From the NCBI GenBank assembly GCA_027067855.1, contig JAMOUX010000026.1:80473-144472 (forward strand): a DNA stretch of 64,000 nucleotides, in the 5' to 3' direction. Under the pieces are notes generated by a model, which saw nothing but the letters and a program-made list of their open reading frames with translations, did not search any database and was not told where the DNA came from. Positions 49,111-58,920 of this stretch are shown here, piece after piece (the stretch's first letter is position 1; the number at the start of each line of letters is the position of its first letter). Source of the stretch: Candidatus Fermentibacteraceae bacterium (lineage in GTDB: Bacteria > Fermentibacterota > Fermentibacteria > Fermentibacterales > JCC-6). The position numbers were made by a program, and so were the translations under genes.

Positions 49111-50787
49111 ATGAACGAAATTCCCAGCGACATTGAGATAGCACGCAGGGCCAAAGCGTTGCACATAACCGAGGTAGCGGCGAAACTGGGACTGGGACGG
49201 GAAGATCTGGACCTTTACGGGGATGACAAGGCTAAGATTCACCCGGATACCCTGGAGAAGAGGAAAAGGGGGCAAGGGAAGCTTATTCTGGTTTCGGCGA
49301 TCACTCCCACGCCTGCCGGAGAGGGGAAGACCACTGTGACCATAGGCCTGACGCAGGGTCTTGGAAGGATGGGAGAGTCTGCTTCGTGCGCCATCAGGGA
49401 ACCTTCCCTCGGACCCATCTTCGGCGTGAAGGGAGGAGCGGCGGGAGGAGGTTATTCCCAGGTGATTCCGATGGAGGATATAAACCTCCACTTCACGGGG
49501 GATATGCACGCCATAACTGCGGCGAACAACCTGCTGTCCGCCGCACTGGACAACCAGCTTCATCAGGGTAATCCCCTGAGGATGGATCCCAGGACGGTGG
49601 GTTTCCGGAGGGTGATGGACATGAACGACCGTTCCCTGAGAAACATCATCATCGGTTTGGGAGGCCGGACACAGGGCGTTCCGCGCGAGGCGGGATTCGA
49701 CATAACGGCCGCCAGCGAGGTGATGGCGATACTGGCTCTGGCGGACGGTATGGAAGACCTTAAGGCCAGGCTGAAAAGAATATTCATAGGTCTTACCTAC
49801 GACAGGGAGCCCGTGACCGCCGAGGATATAAAGGTGACCGGCGCGATGGCGATGCTGCTGAAGGATGCTATCAAGCCGAACCTGGTTCAGACTCTCGAGG
49901 GTGATCCCGCTTTCGTTCATTGCGGTCCGTTCGCCAACATAGCCCATGGTTGCAATTCCATATTGGCCACGAAAATGGCGGTGGCGTTCTCGGATTGGGC
50001 GATAACCGAGGCGGGATTCGGATTCGACCTGGGAGCGGAGAAGTTCTTCGACATAAAATGTCAATACGGGAAGCTCTGCCCTAGTCTTGTGGTACTCGTG
50101 GCTACGTGCAGGGCGTTGAAGATGCACGGAGGAACCGGCAGGAAACAGTTGGCCGAGCCCGATCCGGATGCGGTGGAGGCCGGTCTTCCAAACCTGGAGA
50201 AGCACCTGGAGAACATAGCCAAGTTCGGACTGCCTGCGGTGGTATGCGTGAATAGGTTCCGGGACGATACGGACGAGGAGATAGAAGTCGTTAAAGCCAG
50301 GTGCCGGGAACTCGGCATTCCGGTGGCGGTAGGTATGGGTTACGCCCGTGGCGGAAGAGGAATGAAGGAATTGGCGGCTCTGGTGATGGAAAACGCCAAG
50401 GATTGTTCCGGTACGTTCAAGCCGCTGTATGACTGGAATTGGAGTGTCGAGGACAAGATCGCCAAGGTGGCCAGGGAGATATACGGAGCCGAGTACATCG
50501 ATTACACCCTTCTTGCAAAGAAAGATCTTCGCACGGTTAAGAAACTGGGATATGATAAGTTGCCGGTATGTATAGCCAAGACGCAGAAGTCCCTGTCCGA
50601 TAATCCGGCACTTTTGGGAAGGCCCAAGGACTTCGTAGTGACCGTGCGGGAAATCGAAATAGCCGCCGGCGCCGGTTTCCTGGTTCCCATAACCGGTAAC
50701 ATCATGAGGATGCCTGGCCTGCCGAAGGTGCCGGCCGCCAATTTCATGGACGTGGACGAGAACGGTGAGGTGAAAGGGCTCTTCTAG
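49111..50787 (+). CDS. fhs: Formate-tetrahydrofolate ligase
   Basis: 558 aa, full-length monofunctional enzyme joining formate to tetrahydrofolate with ATP; entry of the methyl branch of one-carbon or Wood-Ljungdahl metabolism. Visible: TPTPAGEGKTTVTIGL P-loop (about 65-80), REPSLGPIFGVKGGAAGGG, DMNDRSLRNI, and the C-terminal GNIMRMPGLP. GGAGGATGAA before ATG 49111. The 153-bp leader shows no tetrahydrofolate riboswitch that I can recognise. No other pathway gene lies in the window. Confidence 0.97.
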   Translation: MNEIPSDIEIARRAKALHITEVAAKLGLGREDLDLYGDDKAKIHPDTLEKRKRGQGKLILVSAITPTPAGEGKTTVTIGLTQGLGRMGESASCAIREPSLGPIFGVKGGAAGGGYSQVIPMEDINLHFTGDMHAITAANNLLSAALDNQLHQGNPLRMDPRTVGFRRVMDMNDRSLRNIIIGLGGRTQGVPREAGFDITAASEVMAILALADGMEDLKARLKRIFIGLTYDREPVTAEDIKVTGAMAMLLKDAIKPNLVQTLEGDPAFVHCGPFANIAHGCNSILATKMAVAFSDWAITEAGFGFDLGAEKFFDIKCQYGKLCPSLVVLVATCRALKMHGGTGRKQLAEPDPDAVEAGLPNLEKHLENIAKFGLPAVVCVNRFRDDTDEEIEVVKARCRELGIPVAVGMGYARGGRGMKELAALVMENAKDCSGTFKPLYDWNWSVEDKIAKVAREIYGAEYIDYTLLAKKDLRTVKKLGYDKLPVCIAKTQKSLSDNPALLGRPKDFVVTVREIEIAAGAGFLVPITGNIMRMPGLPKVPAANFMDVDENGEVKGLF

Positions 50788-50821
50788 CCGGCGACAGCCA
50801 CACCACGGGGTTGCGTTTTCG

Positions 50822-51814
50822 TCAAGGAGTCCGACCGGAGAAGCGGGAGATTTCGTAGTCCACCATTTCGTCCACCATCTTCTCGAAGCTTATCTCCGGT
50901 TCCCAACCGAGGACCCTGCGTGCTTTGGAAGCGTCCCCCATCAGTGCATCCACTTCAGTGGGCCTGAAGTACTGCTGGTCGATAACCACATAATTACGCC
51001 AGTCGAGATCCAGCCTGCCGAATGCCCTGTCCAGGAGATCCTTTATGGAATGGGTCCTGCCGGTGGCTATAACGAAGTCGTCCCCCCTGGGTTGCTGCAG
51101 CATGAGATGCATCGCCCGGACATAGTCCTTCGCGTGCCCCCAGTCTCTCTTGGCCTCTATGTTTCCCATAGCCAGTTTATCCTGGAGGCCCAGCTTTATT
51201 TTCGCCGCCGCCTCGGCCACTTTGCGGGTTACGAAATTCCGGCCCCTGCGCGGGGATTCGTGGTTGAACAGTATGCCGCTGGATGCGTGCAGGCCGTACC
51301 CGTCCCTGTAGTTCACCACTATCCAATGGGCGAAAAGTTTGGCCGCGGCATAGGGGCTCCTGGGTTGAAAGGTGGTGTTCTCGTTCTGGGGGGGAGGCGA
51401 GGAGCCGAACATTTCGCTGGTTGATGCCTGGTAGAATCTGCATTCCCCCAACAAGCCCGTTTCCCTTATCGCGTCCAGGAGCCTCACCGTTCCCAATGCG
51501 TCTACGTCGGCGGTATATTCGGGAACGTCGAAAGAAATACGTACGTGGCTCTGGGCGGCCAGGTTATAAATTTCGTCGGGCTTAACTTTTTCCAGTATCC
51601 GGTTGATGGAGCTGGAATCGGTCATGTCGCCGTAATGAAGGAACAGCCGTTGGCCGTAGATTTCCGGATCCCGGATGAGATGATCAATCCTTTCCCGGTT
51701 GAAGCAACTCGACCTGCGGACTATTCCATGTACCTCGTATCCCGTGTCCAGGAGCAACTCGGCGAGGTACGATCCGTCTTGTCCGGTAATACCGGTTATG
51801 AGCGCTTTCTTCAT
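50822..51814 (-). CDS. gmd: GDP-mannose 4,6-dehydratase
   Basis: 330 aa extended [15 protein letters not shown] at about 7-18 is the characteristic Gmd nucleotide motif, then [21 protein letters not shown] (catalytic Thr/Ser-Glu), and [10 protein letters not shown] (Tyr-Lys). Makes GDP-4-keto-6-deoxymannose for fucose/rhamnose-type surface sugars. GGAGGATTTC before the ATG at 51814; the longer frame adds seven codons without support. Convergent with fhs. Confidence 0.95.
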   Translation of the reverse strand: MKKALITGITGQDGSYLAELLLDTGYEVHGIVRRSSCFNRERIDHLIRDPEIYGQRLFLHYGDMTDSSSINRILEKVKPDEIYNLAAQSHVRISFDVPEYTADVDALGTVRLLDAIRETGLLGECRFYQASTSEMFGSSPPPQNENTTFQPRSPYAAAKLFAHWIVVNYRDGYGLHASSGILFNHESPRRGRNFVTRKVAEAAAKIKLGLQDKLAMGNIEAKRDWGHAKDYVRAMHLMLQQPRGDDFVIATGRTHSIKDLLDRAFGRLDLDWRNYVVIDQQYFRPTEVDALMGDASKARRVLGWEPEISFEKMVDEMVDYEISRFSGRTP

Positions 51815-51946
51815 GTAAGAAATCCTCCATCCCATATCTCGTGGCTTCCGGGTTATGTACTGATCTTCATGATTGCTTGATCAACAACGATAATAACACT
51901 GGAGAACCGTCGAGAACATGGGATCGGGGAAACGGCATACGATTTC

Positions 51947-51975
51947 TTGCAGGTGCCGGCGGCGGCGGGTATAAT
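51947..51975 (+). promoter_or_regulatory. Promoter of the GT2 gene
   Basis: TTGCAG (51947-51952) and consensus TATAAT (51970-51975), spacing 17, about 60 bp before the start. Confidence 0.7.
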
Positions 51976-52034
51976 CCCCGATAGGTCCGCGCGGAACCGG
52001 CGGAACGGCCTTTCGAAGCAGGAAAGGATTCCCA

Positions 52035-53033
52035 TTGCCTGAACCGTCCCCCGCAATCCCGGATCTTCCGCTCCCGGCAGGAGAGCCGGTACGGCTTTCG
52101 ATCCTGATAGTCAACTATAACGGCGGAACTCAACTTCGTGATTGTCTTTCGTCCGTCTACGAGACCGTGAAGACCGCTCCCATGGAAGTTATCGTTGTGG
52201 ACAATGCTTCGAGCGACGATTCCGTGCGTGAGGCGGCCGGAGCTTTCCCACAGGTGAAGTTCATAGAGAACGACGAGAACCGCTGGTTTACCGGGGGCAG
52301 CAATCAGGCGGCGGCGGCCTGCTCCGGGGAATACATGCTTTTCCTCAATCCCGACACCGTGTGCCATGAAGACGCCGTCGATGCCCTGGTAAGATTCCTC
52401 GACGACAATCCCCGTGCGGGGATCGTGGGTCCCAGGCTGCTCAACGGTGACGGAACGTTGCAACCTTCCTGCAGGAAATTCCTGAAATCCAGGTATCTGG
52501 TCCTGAAGCACCTTCTGCCCTGGTCCGTCCTTCCGGATTCCTGGAAGAGAAGGATGATTCTCGAATACTGGAGTCACGACGAGACCGTGGAAGTCGACTG
52601 GTTGGTCGGGGCATGCCTCCTTGCCAGGAGGAAGGCGGTCGCGGAAGTGGGATTGAAGGACGAGGGTTTTCCGATGTTCCATGAAGAAACGGATTGGTGC
52701 TACAGGATGAAGGAGAAGGGTTGGAGCACCTGGTTTCTGCACACCGCCCGGATCACGCATTTCGGGAGTCAGTCCACGTCGAAAAGGTGGGGGGACAGGC
52801 TCATACTGGAGTTCTACAGAGGCAAGCACAGGTTCATCCGCAAACATTTCGGGCCTGCGGCTCTTTTCGTTCACAGGGTGCTCCTGGCCGGGCTCCTCGG
52901 GGCGAGGCTCGTGGCGGTGACTGCCAGGAGATTACTGGAAGACGATGAAGCCCTCCGATCCGAGATTTCCTTCCTGCTGGGAGGGATAGCCATTCAATTG
53001 GGGTTGGGTGGTGATGATCGTGGAGAGGACTGA
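52035..53033 (+). CDS. Family 2 glycosyltransferase
   Basis: 332 aa. GT-A fold: LSILIVNYNGGTQLRDCL (about 22-39), VVDNASSDDSV, LFLNPDT (DxD-like metal site) and VGACLLARRKAV with EETDWCYRMKEKGW, typical of rhamnosyltransferase-like GT2 enzymes. A C-terminal amphipathic/hydrophobic helix (about 275-300) may bind the membrane. TTG start at 52035 behind AGGAAAGG. Overlaps the following gene by 20 bp. Confidence 0.9.
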   Translation: MPEPSPAIPDLPLPAGEPVRLSILIVNYNGGTQLRDCLSSVYETVKTAPMEVIVVDNASSDDSVREAAGAFPQVKFIENDENRWFTGGSNQAAAACSGEYMLFLNPDTVCHEDAVDALVRFLDDNPRAGIVGPRLLNGDGTLQPSCRKFLKSRYLVLKHLLPWSVLPDSWKRRMILEYWSHDETVEVDWLVGACLLARRKAVAEVGLKDEGFPMFHEETDWCYRMKEKGWSTWFLHTARITHFGSQSTSKRWGDRLILEFYRGKHRFIRKHFGPAALFVHRVLLAGLLGARLVAVTARRLLEDDEALRSEISFLLGGIAIQLGLGGDDRGED

Positions 53034-53817
53034 TTCTTCCGTCGAAGCTTCCACCGGGCTCCGATGGAGACCGGCGGCGCATTCCCTGGAGGAACTGCTG
53101 AAGGAGGCCGGGAATACCGGCTACGTTCGTTCCCTGGTGGTCGACCCGCCGATGGGAGGTCCGAACCCCAACCTGCCGGGATTCCTCAACTCGGGCGGGT
53201 TGCTGGGGAAGGGAGTTTGCTGGTGGTATTCGAGGTTCACCAGGAACGCCCTCTACCTGGCCTGTTTCCTGCCGGATGAAGAACCTCCCGTGAGATCATC
53301 GGCAAGGAAAATGGCCGTGAAGCTGATGAAAGCGCGGGAGGTTGTGGCGGTGCCGGGTTACGGGAATCTCAGGGATTTTTCCCTGGATTACGAGAAGGAG
53401 ATACGACGGGTCCTGGAAAATCACCAGTTGGCGGACGGGGTGTTCCGGTTCGCCTGGATAAACGGACTCTCGGGTTCCTCCATGATGGCTCCCGGGAAGC
53501 TGGAAGCCATCATGGACGATATTCACGAGATGTCTTCACGGGGTATGGTATACGCAAAATTCCAGACTCCGGGGCTTGATGCGCACTCCATTCTCGTGAC
53601 CGGAATGGAAACGCTTCCCCATGGATACCGCGTTCGTTACCTGGACAGCAATCACTACGGGGAAAGAATACTGGAATACGGTAGGGGCGACCGTTTTCTC
53701 GTCCTCGAGGGGGGGATGACCGGAATCCCTTATCCCCAGCGTGGTCGGGAACTTGAAAGAATGAAAAAAGTTCTCCGGTCCACTGCGATCCGGTTGGGAA
53801 CGGAACCGGGTCAGTAG
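53014..53817 (+). CDS. Unknown protein with possible papain-like catalytic triad
   Basis: 267 aa, cytoplasmic by lack of signal. I recognise no named family, but three conserved-looking spots are in papain order: Cys in GKGVCWWYSRF (about 68), His in DAHSILVTG (about 190) and Asp/Asn in RVRYLDSNHYG (about 207), with strands between. This suggests a C39/transglutaminase-like or amidohydrolase fold. Start at the ATG 53014 (GTG at 53008 or 53011 possible), overlapping the glycosyltransferase and so co-expressed. Its stop overlaps the convergent GT4 gene. Confidence 0.5.
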   Translation: MIVERTDSSVEASTGLRWRPAAHSLEELLKEAGNTGYVRSLVVDPPMGGPNPNLPGFLNSGGLLGKGVCWWYSRFTRNALYLACFLPDEEPPVRSSARKMAVKLMKAREVVAVPGYGNLRDFSLDYEKEIRRVLENHQLADGVFRFAWINGLSGSSMMAPGKLEAIMDDIHEMSSRGMVYAKFQTPGLDAHSILVTGMETLPHGYRVRYLDSNHYGERILEYGRGDRFLVLEGGMTGIPYPQRGRELERMKKVLRSTAIRLGTEPGQ

Positions 53818-55103
53818 GTTTTGCCCGCAGTTATTTCCGACAGGAAAGCGGCCATCTCCAGGCCGCCCTTATCCATATCCATTTCATCGCCCAGTTCCGA
53901 CGGGTCCATGAGAATCCTGAATCTTCCCTTCGAAATATCGTCGTGTATCTCCTCGATTGCCCCGCATATGGATTCGGGATCGTGCGAGGCCGTGTAGCCT
54001 GCGCCCAAGGTGCGTATCAGGTTCGTAAGATCCCCCGGAGGAGCGACCGCCAGGATGGGTCTCCTTGCAAGGAGGTATTCCACTGTCTTGGAAGGGTTTT
54101 TCAGCTCGTTTCCCCGGTCCGGAGGCAGGAGCAGCAGGAGAACGTCGGAATCGATCTGGTACTTCCTCACCTTCCCGAAAGGAACAGGCCCGAGCAGTTC
54201 TACATTGTTCTCGATCCCAAGGTCCACGGGAAGATTTTCGAAGGCTCCGAATTCTCCCGCCACCCTGAACTTGACCGGAAACTCGGGGTGTTTCTCCAGG
54301 AACAGTTTGAATCCCCTGAGAAAGTATTCGGGGGTCTGTTTGCCCATGAAGAATCCCGTGTAAGTGATGACGAATTCCCGTCCCGGATACCTGGGGGCAT
54401 CGGGATTCCATAGGGCTTTTCTCTCCCGGGAGGTTACTCCGTTCCAGAGGGTGTGCGCCGGGGGACACCGGCGTCCGTAAGTCTCCCTGAAATAGCGGGT
54501 CGAACCGGGGGTGGTGGTGATTATGCCGTTCGCTGAGGAGATTACTTTTTTCTCGAACAGGGGGGTCAGGCCGCGTCTCACTGGGGATAGGCTGTTCCAA
54601 TCCACGCATCCGTCCATGGCCCAAAGATCTCCGAAATAGGCGACCCAGGGTTTCCCGGAGAACAGGGAGAGCGTCATCCCCACCAAGTGGACGGAATGGG
54701 GCGGTCCCAGGGTTATGATCAGGTCGGCGTCCGTTTCATCCATCCGGTCCAGGGCGGCAGTAAACGCCCACGGAAACCAGGTGATGTACCTGTCGGGCTG
54801 GAGCATGGTTTCAAGGAGAAATTTTCTCAGCCCCCTTCGCCGGCCCGCCGTCGGGGTTCGACGGAATTTCCGCTTCCCTCTTCCGTTCCGGGGAGATGTT
54901 CCTCCGATTCTGAGTATCTCAACGTTCTCGGGAAGACGGGATATCAAAGAAGGATCCATCGGCATGTTGCCGGCCTTGTCGGTGGTGATCACATTGGGCC
55001 GCCATCCGTTGCGGACGAAGATATCCATGAGCCTCAGGTTCAAGGGAGCGGAACCCGTGGATACCGGCGGAAAAGTGTAAGCGATGAATAAGAGGTTTTT
55101 CAA
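53811..55103 (-). CDS. Family 4-like glycosyltransferase
   Basis: 430 aa GT-B fold. N-terminal domain: LLFIAYTFPPVSTGSAPLNLR, then ADLIITLGPPHSVHLVG; C-terminal domain: VITYTGFFMGKQTPEYFLRGF, VELLGPVPFGKV and NPSKTVEYLLARRPILAV, where the Glu of the EX7E-like motif is partly kept. Transfers a sugar in surface polysaccharide synthesis. Start is TTG at 55103 (TTGA overlap with the upstream gene), four bases behind AGAGGAG. Confidence 0.85.
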   Translation of the reverse strand: MKNLLFIAYTFPPVSTGSAPLNLRLMDIFVRNGWRPNVITTDKAGNMPMDPSLISRLPENVEILRIGGTSPRNGRGKRKFRRTPTAGRRRGLRKFLLETMLQPDRYITWFPWAFTAALDRMDETDADLIITLGPPHSVHLVGMTLSLFSGKPWVAYFGDLWAMDGCVDWNSLSPVRRGLTPLFEKKVISSANGIITTTPGSTRYFRETYGRRCPPAHTLWNGVTSRERKALWNPDAPRYPGREFVITYTGFFMGKQTPEYFLRGFKLFLEKHPEFPVKFRVAGEFGAFENLPVDLGIENNVELLGPVPFGKVRKYQIDSDVLLLLLPPDRGNELKNPSKTVEYLLARRPILAVAPPGDLTNLIRTLGAGYTASHDPESICGAIEEIHDDISKGRFRILMDPSELGDEMDMDKGGLEMAAFLSEITAGKTY

Positions 55104-56419
55104 GGTTCTCCTCTTCTCCGCGGGGCGGGCGGCGTCGTGCCCAATACCCTGGAATAGACCCGGTGCAGGACCTCCGCCGCGTTATTCCAGGAGTAGTTCT
55201 CCACGGCGGCGGCACGGCCACGCATGCCCATTTTCCGTGCCTTGTCCGGATGTTCCGCCATGTACCTCATGGCGGAGGCTATCGAGGATGGGTCCGAGGA
55301 ATCCACCAGGATACCGCAATCGTGTTTTCCGATGACTTCCGCTATTTCGGGTAGGTCGCACGCCACTATGGGAAGTCCGGCCATCATGTATTCGAACAGC
55401 TTGTTGGGCAGCGAATAGACATGGTTGAGGCAGGTTCCCCTGAACAGCAGGAGCCCGCAATCCGCGGAGCCGGTTATCCGGGGCAGTTCCTCCGAAGGCA
55501 CCGGGGGCAGAAAAGTAATCATGTCACCGGCATTTTTCGAATCGACGCGGGCCGGTATGGCTCCTCTCGAGGCATCGTGTCCGACGAAGGTTACCCGTAC
55601 CGGGAGATCCCGGAGAAGCGGCGTTGCGTCCACGAGTTCCTCGAGTCCCCTGTGAAGTCCGAGTATTCCCTGGTAGAGGAAGATGAAGCGGGGTTCGGCT
55701 TCCTCGCCCATCATACGTCTTGTTCGGGGATCCGCTTTCGTAAGAGGCGCCGCGGGAGGATAGTTGGGTAGGACATCCGGTTCCGCCATACCGGGATACA
55801 TGTTTTTCATGACTTCCGCCCTTTTCGGGGTGACGGCCATGATTGCGTCCGCGTAGGGGACGAACAGGGCCTCGGAGAGTTTTTCGAGGAACATGAACGG
55901 TTTCGATGTCTCCAGGATGTGTCTTCTGCTGTGCAGCCAGAGTTCGTGGGAGTCGTACACCAGGGCGGAAGAGGTAAGGAATGCCGCAACGGCGCATACG
56001 GGCAGGGTATCCAGGTCGTGGGCGTGGTAGACCCTTGCGCCGGTGGCCAGAGCGTGCCGGAGGAGCCTCGCCTGGTGGAGTACGGAATGGAATAGATTTC
56101 CCAGGAACCTCTTGACCGGGTTTCTCCTGAAAGCGGAAGTCATTCTTCCCCGGAAAGTTTCTTTTCCGGTCGCCCCGTCCAGAAACTTCCGGACCCCGGA
56201 TTTCAGAAGCCCGGATCTCGGCACTCTTATGATGGTGATTCCTTCCCGTTCCTCCCTTTCGGGAGCGCCTTCCTCGGGATATGCGATTACCGTTACGGAG
56301 AACCCCATCTTCACCACGGAGGCGGCTTCCTTCTTTACCCTGGCATCGTTCCAGAGCTGGTTGTTCACCACCATGCAGACATCGGTCCTGCCGTTTTCGT
56401 CCAAGGGATAGTCTCTCAA
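55100..56419 (-). CDS. Family 4 glycosyltransferase
   Basis: 439 aa GT-B protein. VCMVVNNQLWNDARVKKEA at the N-terminus, HAHDLDTLPV (substrate loop), LYQGILGLHRGLEELV, and SLPNKLFEYMMAGLPIVACDLPEI, the EX7E nucleotide-sugar site. Ends with a basic tail. Start is TTG at 56419 behind GGATGG; a later start near DVCMVV is less likely. First gene of a two-gene operon with the following glycosyltransferase; TATAAT on minus at 56488-56493 is a likely -10. Confidence 0.87.
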   Translation of the reverse strand: MRDYPLDENGRTDVCMVVNNQLWNDARVKKEAASVVKMGFSVTVIAYPEEGAPEREEREGITIIRVPRSGLLKSGVRKFLDGATGKETFRGRMTSAFRRNPVKRFLGNLFHSVLHQARLLRHALATGARVYHAHDLDTLPVCAVAAFLTSSALVYDSHELWLHSRRHILETSKPFMFLEKLSEALFVPYADAIMAVTPKRAEVMKNMYPGMAEPDVLPNYPPAAPLTKADPRTRRMMGEEAEPRFIFLYQGILGLHRGLEELVDATPLLRDLPVRVTFVGHDASRGAIPARVDSKNAGDMITFLPPVPSEELPRITGSADCGLLLFRGTCLNHVYSLPNKLFEYMMAGLPIVACDLPEIAEVIGKHDCGILVDSSDPSSIASAMRYMAEHPDKARKMGMRGRAAAVENYSWNNAAEVLHRVYSRVLGTTPPAPRRRGEP

Positions 56420-56487
56420 AAGGCCATCCTCCGAAATCCGGATTTACCATGAAAAACGTGAGCGCCGGGTGCGCCGACGTTCCTTCT

Positions 56488-56493
56488 ATTATA
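56488..56493 (-). promoter_or_regulatory. -10 box of the GT4 operon
   Basis: Consensus TATAAT on minus, about 70 bp before the TTG start at 56419. The -35 region (TACGCC) is poor. Confidence 0.45.
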
Positions 56494-56614
56494 CGGTGCG
56501 GAGGTTCCGTGGCGTACGTGCGGCCGCCGGAACTTGCGTCACGGGGCATGGTGATGAATTGTAGGTGCCGAAGCCCGCAGCGTGTGCGGCTGAACAGGAA
56601 GGAGGTCGGCGGAT

Positions 56615-57037
56615 TTGCGGATAGTCCACGTGGTCCTGGATTTCGTCCGAAGGTACAGGTACGCCATAGGGGGAATTTCCACCGCCATGTTCGTGGTATC
56701 GGCGTTGCTGGTGCCGGTTTTCATCCAGATACTTCCTGAAGATTATTTTGTGAAGGAAAAGATGAAGTCCAGGATTTCCTGGGTTCCGTTTCCCCTGCAT
56801 GTGCTGTACCTTGTGTTCAAGAACGTCGTGGGCGTATTGCTCATAATTCTCGGCCTGGCCATGCTGGTGCTCCCGGGGCAAGGCTTGCTGACCATAATGG
56901 TAGGGGTGATTCTCGCCGACATTCCCGGCGAACGGCAGGTGTTTCTGTTCATATTGCGGAAAACGCCCGTCCTAAAGATGATGAACTGGCTCAGGGAGAA
57001 GAAAGGAATTCCGCCTTTCCGTCTCCCCGAGCCCTAG
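56615..57037 (+). CDS. PGPGW-type small membrane protein
   Basis: 140 aa with about two to three membrane segments; the segment AMLVLPGQGLLTIMVGVILADIPGERQ matches the PGPGW family (PF09656-like) of uncharacterised membrane proteins. The N-terminal amphipathic helix is basic. TTG at 56615 is the start, eight bases behind AAGGAGG. Function unknown. Convergent with the M42 peptidase, 12 bp between stops. Confidence 0.7.
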   Translation: MRIVHVVLDFVRRYRYAIGGISTAMFVVSALLVPVFIQILPEDYFVKEKMKSRISWVPFPLHVLYLVFKNVVGVLLIILGLAMLVLPGQGLLTIMVGVILADIPGERQVFLFILRKTPVLKMMNWLREKKGIPPFRLPEP

Positions 57038-57049
57038 TATCGATTTTCC

Positions 57050-58111
57050 CTAGATAATGAAGTCTTCCACGGACTTTATGCTCATTATGGTTTTGGCCAG
57101 CAGAAGAGCGCAGTTTTCCACGTCTTCCAGTGACACTACCTCCACCGGGGTATGCATGTACCTGTTGGGGATGCTCACCAGCGCCGTGGCGGTTCCACCC
57201 CTGGAAAGCTGTATGGCGTTGGCGTCGGTGCCGGTTCCCCTACTTTCCGCCACCACTTTATGGGGGATATTATTATCCTTGGCCGTTTTCAGCAGGAGGT
57301 CGAAGAGCCTGGGATTTACGTTGGGCCCCCTGGTAATGACGGGGCCGTCGCCCAACTTGATGTCTCCGAACAAGTCCTTGTCCACTCCGGGGATGTCGGA
57401 TGTGTGGGTCACGTCCACCGCGAAACCCACGTGAGGGTCGACGTTGTAAGAGCTGGTTATCGCTCCCCGGAGACCTATCTCCTCCTGGACCGTGGCTACG
57501 GCGGTCACCCTGTGATTCAGATTCTTTTCCTGCGAGAGGATCCTGAGGGCTTCCACCACGGTGAAGGCCCCTATCCTGTCATCGAACCCCCTGCCTACGT
57601 AGATACTTCGGCGGAGCTTCTGAAAACCCACCGCTATGGTGGCCACATCACCTATTTCCACCAGTTTCTCCGCATCCTTGCGGTTCTTTACTCCGATGTC
57701 TATCCACATGTTCTTGATCTTGGTGACCTTCGAACGTTCTTCTTTTTCCAGGAGGTGGATGGCTTTTCTTCCCAGGACTCCGAGTATGGGGCCTTTCTTC
57801 GTGTGCACGTACACCCTCTGTCCCGCGATTACATGCGGGTCGACCCCCCCCACGGGGGATACCTTCAGGAATCCCTGTTCAGTGATCGACTTGACCATCA
57901 GGCCTATCTCGTCTATGTGGCCGGTCATCAGTATCGACGCCTTGCCCTGGGGATTGAGCACCGCGTAGGAATTGCCGTGGAAATCCCCCTTGACTTCGTG
58001 GGAGAATCCATATGCGTATTCACGCCAGACAGAGGCCGCGGAATTTTCGTAACCGGAAGGACTCGATTCCTTCATGAGCTTTTTGAGGAAGTCTCTTGAC
58101 GTCTTTTCCAA
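57050..58111 (-). CDS. M42 family aminopeptidase
   Basis: 353 aa co-catalytic metallo-aminopeptidase (TET/FrvX/PepA-like), usually a dodecamer clipping peptides. Metal ligands: His in TGHIDEIG, Asp in GRGFDDRIG, catalytic Glu-Glu in QEEIGLRG, Asp in VDVTHTSD, and His in NRYMHTPVE. Start is TTG at 58111, six bases after AAAGGAG; the longer ATG frame begins before the ribosome site. The upstream 80 bp are AT-rich (TATATT and TATGAT on minus). Separate from the tungsten operon by a 169-bp gap. Confidence 0.92.
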   Translation of the reverse strand: MEKTSRDFLKKLMKESSPSGYENSAASVWREYAYGFSHEVKGDFHGNSYAVLNPQGKASILMTGHIDEIGLMVKSITEQGFLKVSPVGGVDPHVIAGQRVYVHTKKGPILGVLGRKAIHLLEKEERSKVTKIKNMWIDIGVKNRKDAEKLVEIGDVATIAVGFQKLRRSIYVGRGFDDRIGAFTVVEALRILSQEKNLNHRVTAVATVQEEIGLRGAITSSYNVDPHVGFAVDVTHTSDIPGVDKDLFGDIKLGDGPVITRGPNVNPRLFDLLLKTAKDNNIPHKVVAESRGTGTDANAIQLSRGGTATALVSIPNRYMHTPVEVVSLEDVENCALLLAKTIMSIKSVEDFII

Positions 58112-58280
58112 TTTTTTCTCCTTTGCTCTGATTGGTGAGTACAAAATTTATCATAAATATATCAAAACATAACCGGCGGGTTGAATCGAGTATTCCGAAC
58201 CGGAGACGAACCGCCACGTTCTTCCGGATGTCCCGGCGCAAGCCGGCGATAACTCCCGGAACATGGGATCGTTCCGCCGG

Positions 58281-58901
58281 TCAGGGCCGATCCTTCTCCG
58301 GCTTTTCGGCCGTCATCCTTATGGTTACCGGTGAACTCCTGCTGAACCCCTTGAAGGTCGAAAGAAGGCCTCTCAGCGTTCCTTCCAGCATCTGTGCGGG
58401 AAACCCGCCCAGCGCCAGCTTCCGGCCGTCTTGTATAACCTCGACGTTTCCGCCCGGAGCATAGAAACAGTCCCCGGGGTCCTTCAAGCCCGCGAGAACG
58501 GCGGCCGCCAGTTTCCGGCAATCCATACCGCACCTGCCGCATTCACCGCGGGATTTCTGGGGCAGGAGATCGAAGGTACGGTGGAATATTCCATGATAAT
58601 CTCCGGGAAGGATCTTTCCGGTGCAATGGCGGATGACCAGAGGTTCCACCTCCGGGGGAGGCGGATCGGAAGCACACCATACCACCGGGGCCGCGAGGGA
58701 TGTGAAACCGGCCGCCACGACGATTGCCGGGGGCATTGAAAGAAGGGTCGCGGCGGGGTCTTCGACTCCGGGACGCTCCAGAACGATACCACCGTGATAT
58801 TTCCTGAGGATGAAAAGGGGAATCGGCTCCAGGTTTTCGATCATTCCCGATACGAAGTCTTCCACCGATCTTTCGTTACCCGATACCTGCAGACATTTCA
58901 T
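58281..58901 (-). CDS. Cysteine-rich protein linked to tungstate transport, probable Fe-S
   Basis: 206 aa, not firmly recognised. The central block CGRCGMDCRKLAAAVLAGLKDPGDC places four cysteines as C-X2-C-X3-C-...-C, like the Fe-S modules of MobB-type and related cofactor proteins of anaerobes. The first 110 residues look alpha/beta without a P-loop. It follows tupC by 19 bp on the same strand with AAGGAAACG as ribosome site, so it is the fourth gene of the tungstate operon and may act in tungstopterin delivery. That role is inference. Confidence 0.5.
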   Translation of the reverse strand: MKCLQVSGNERSVEDFVSGMIENLEPIPLFILRKYHGGIVLERPGVEDPAATLLSMPPAIVVAAGFTSLAAPVVWCASDPPPPEVEPLVIRHCTGKILPGDYHGIFHRTFDLLPQKSRGECGRCGMDCRKLAAAVLAGLKDPGDCFYAPGGNVEVIQDGRKLALGGFPAQMLEGTLRGLLSTFKGFSRSSPVTIRMTAEKPEKDRP

Positions 58902-58920
58902 CGCGTTTCCTTGAAAAAAC

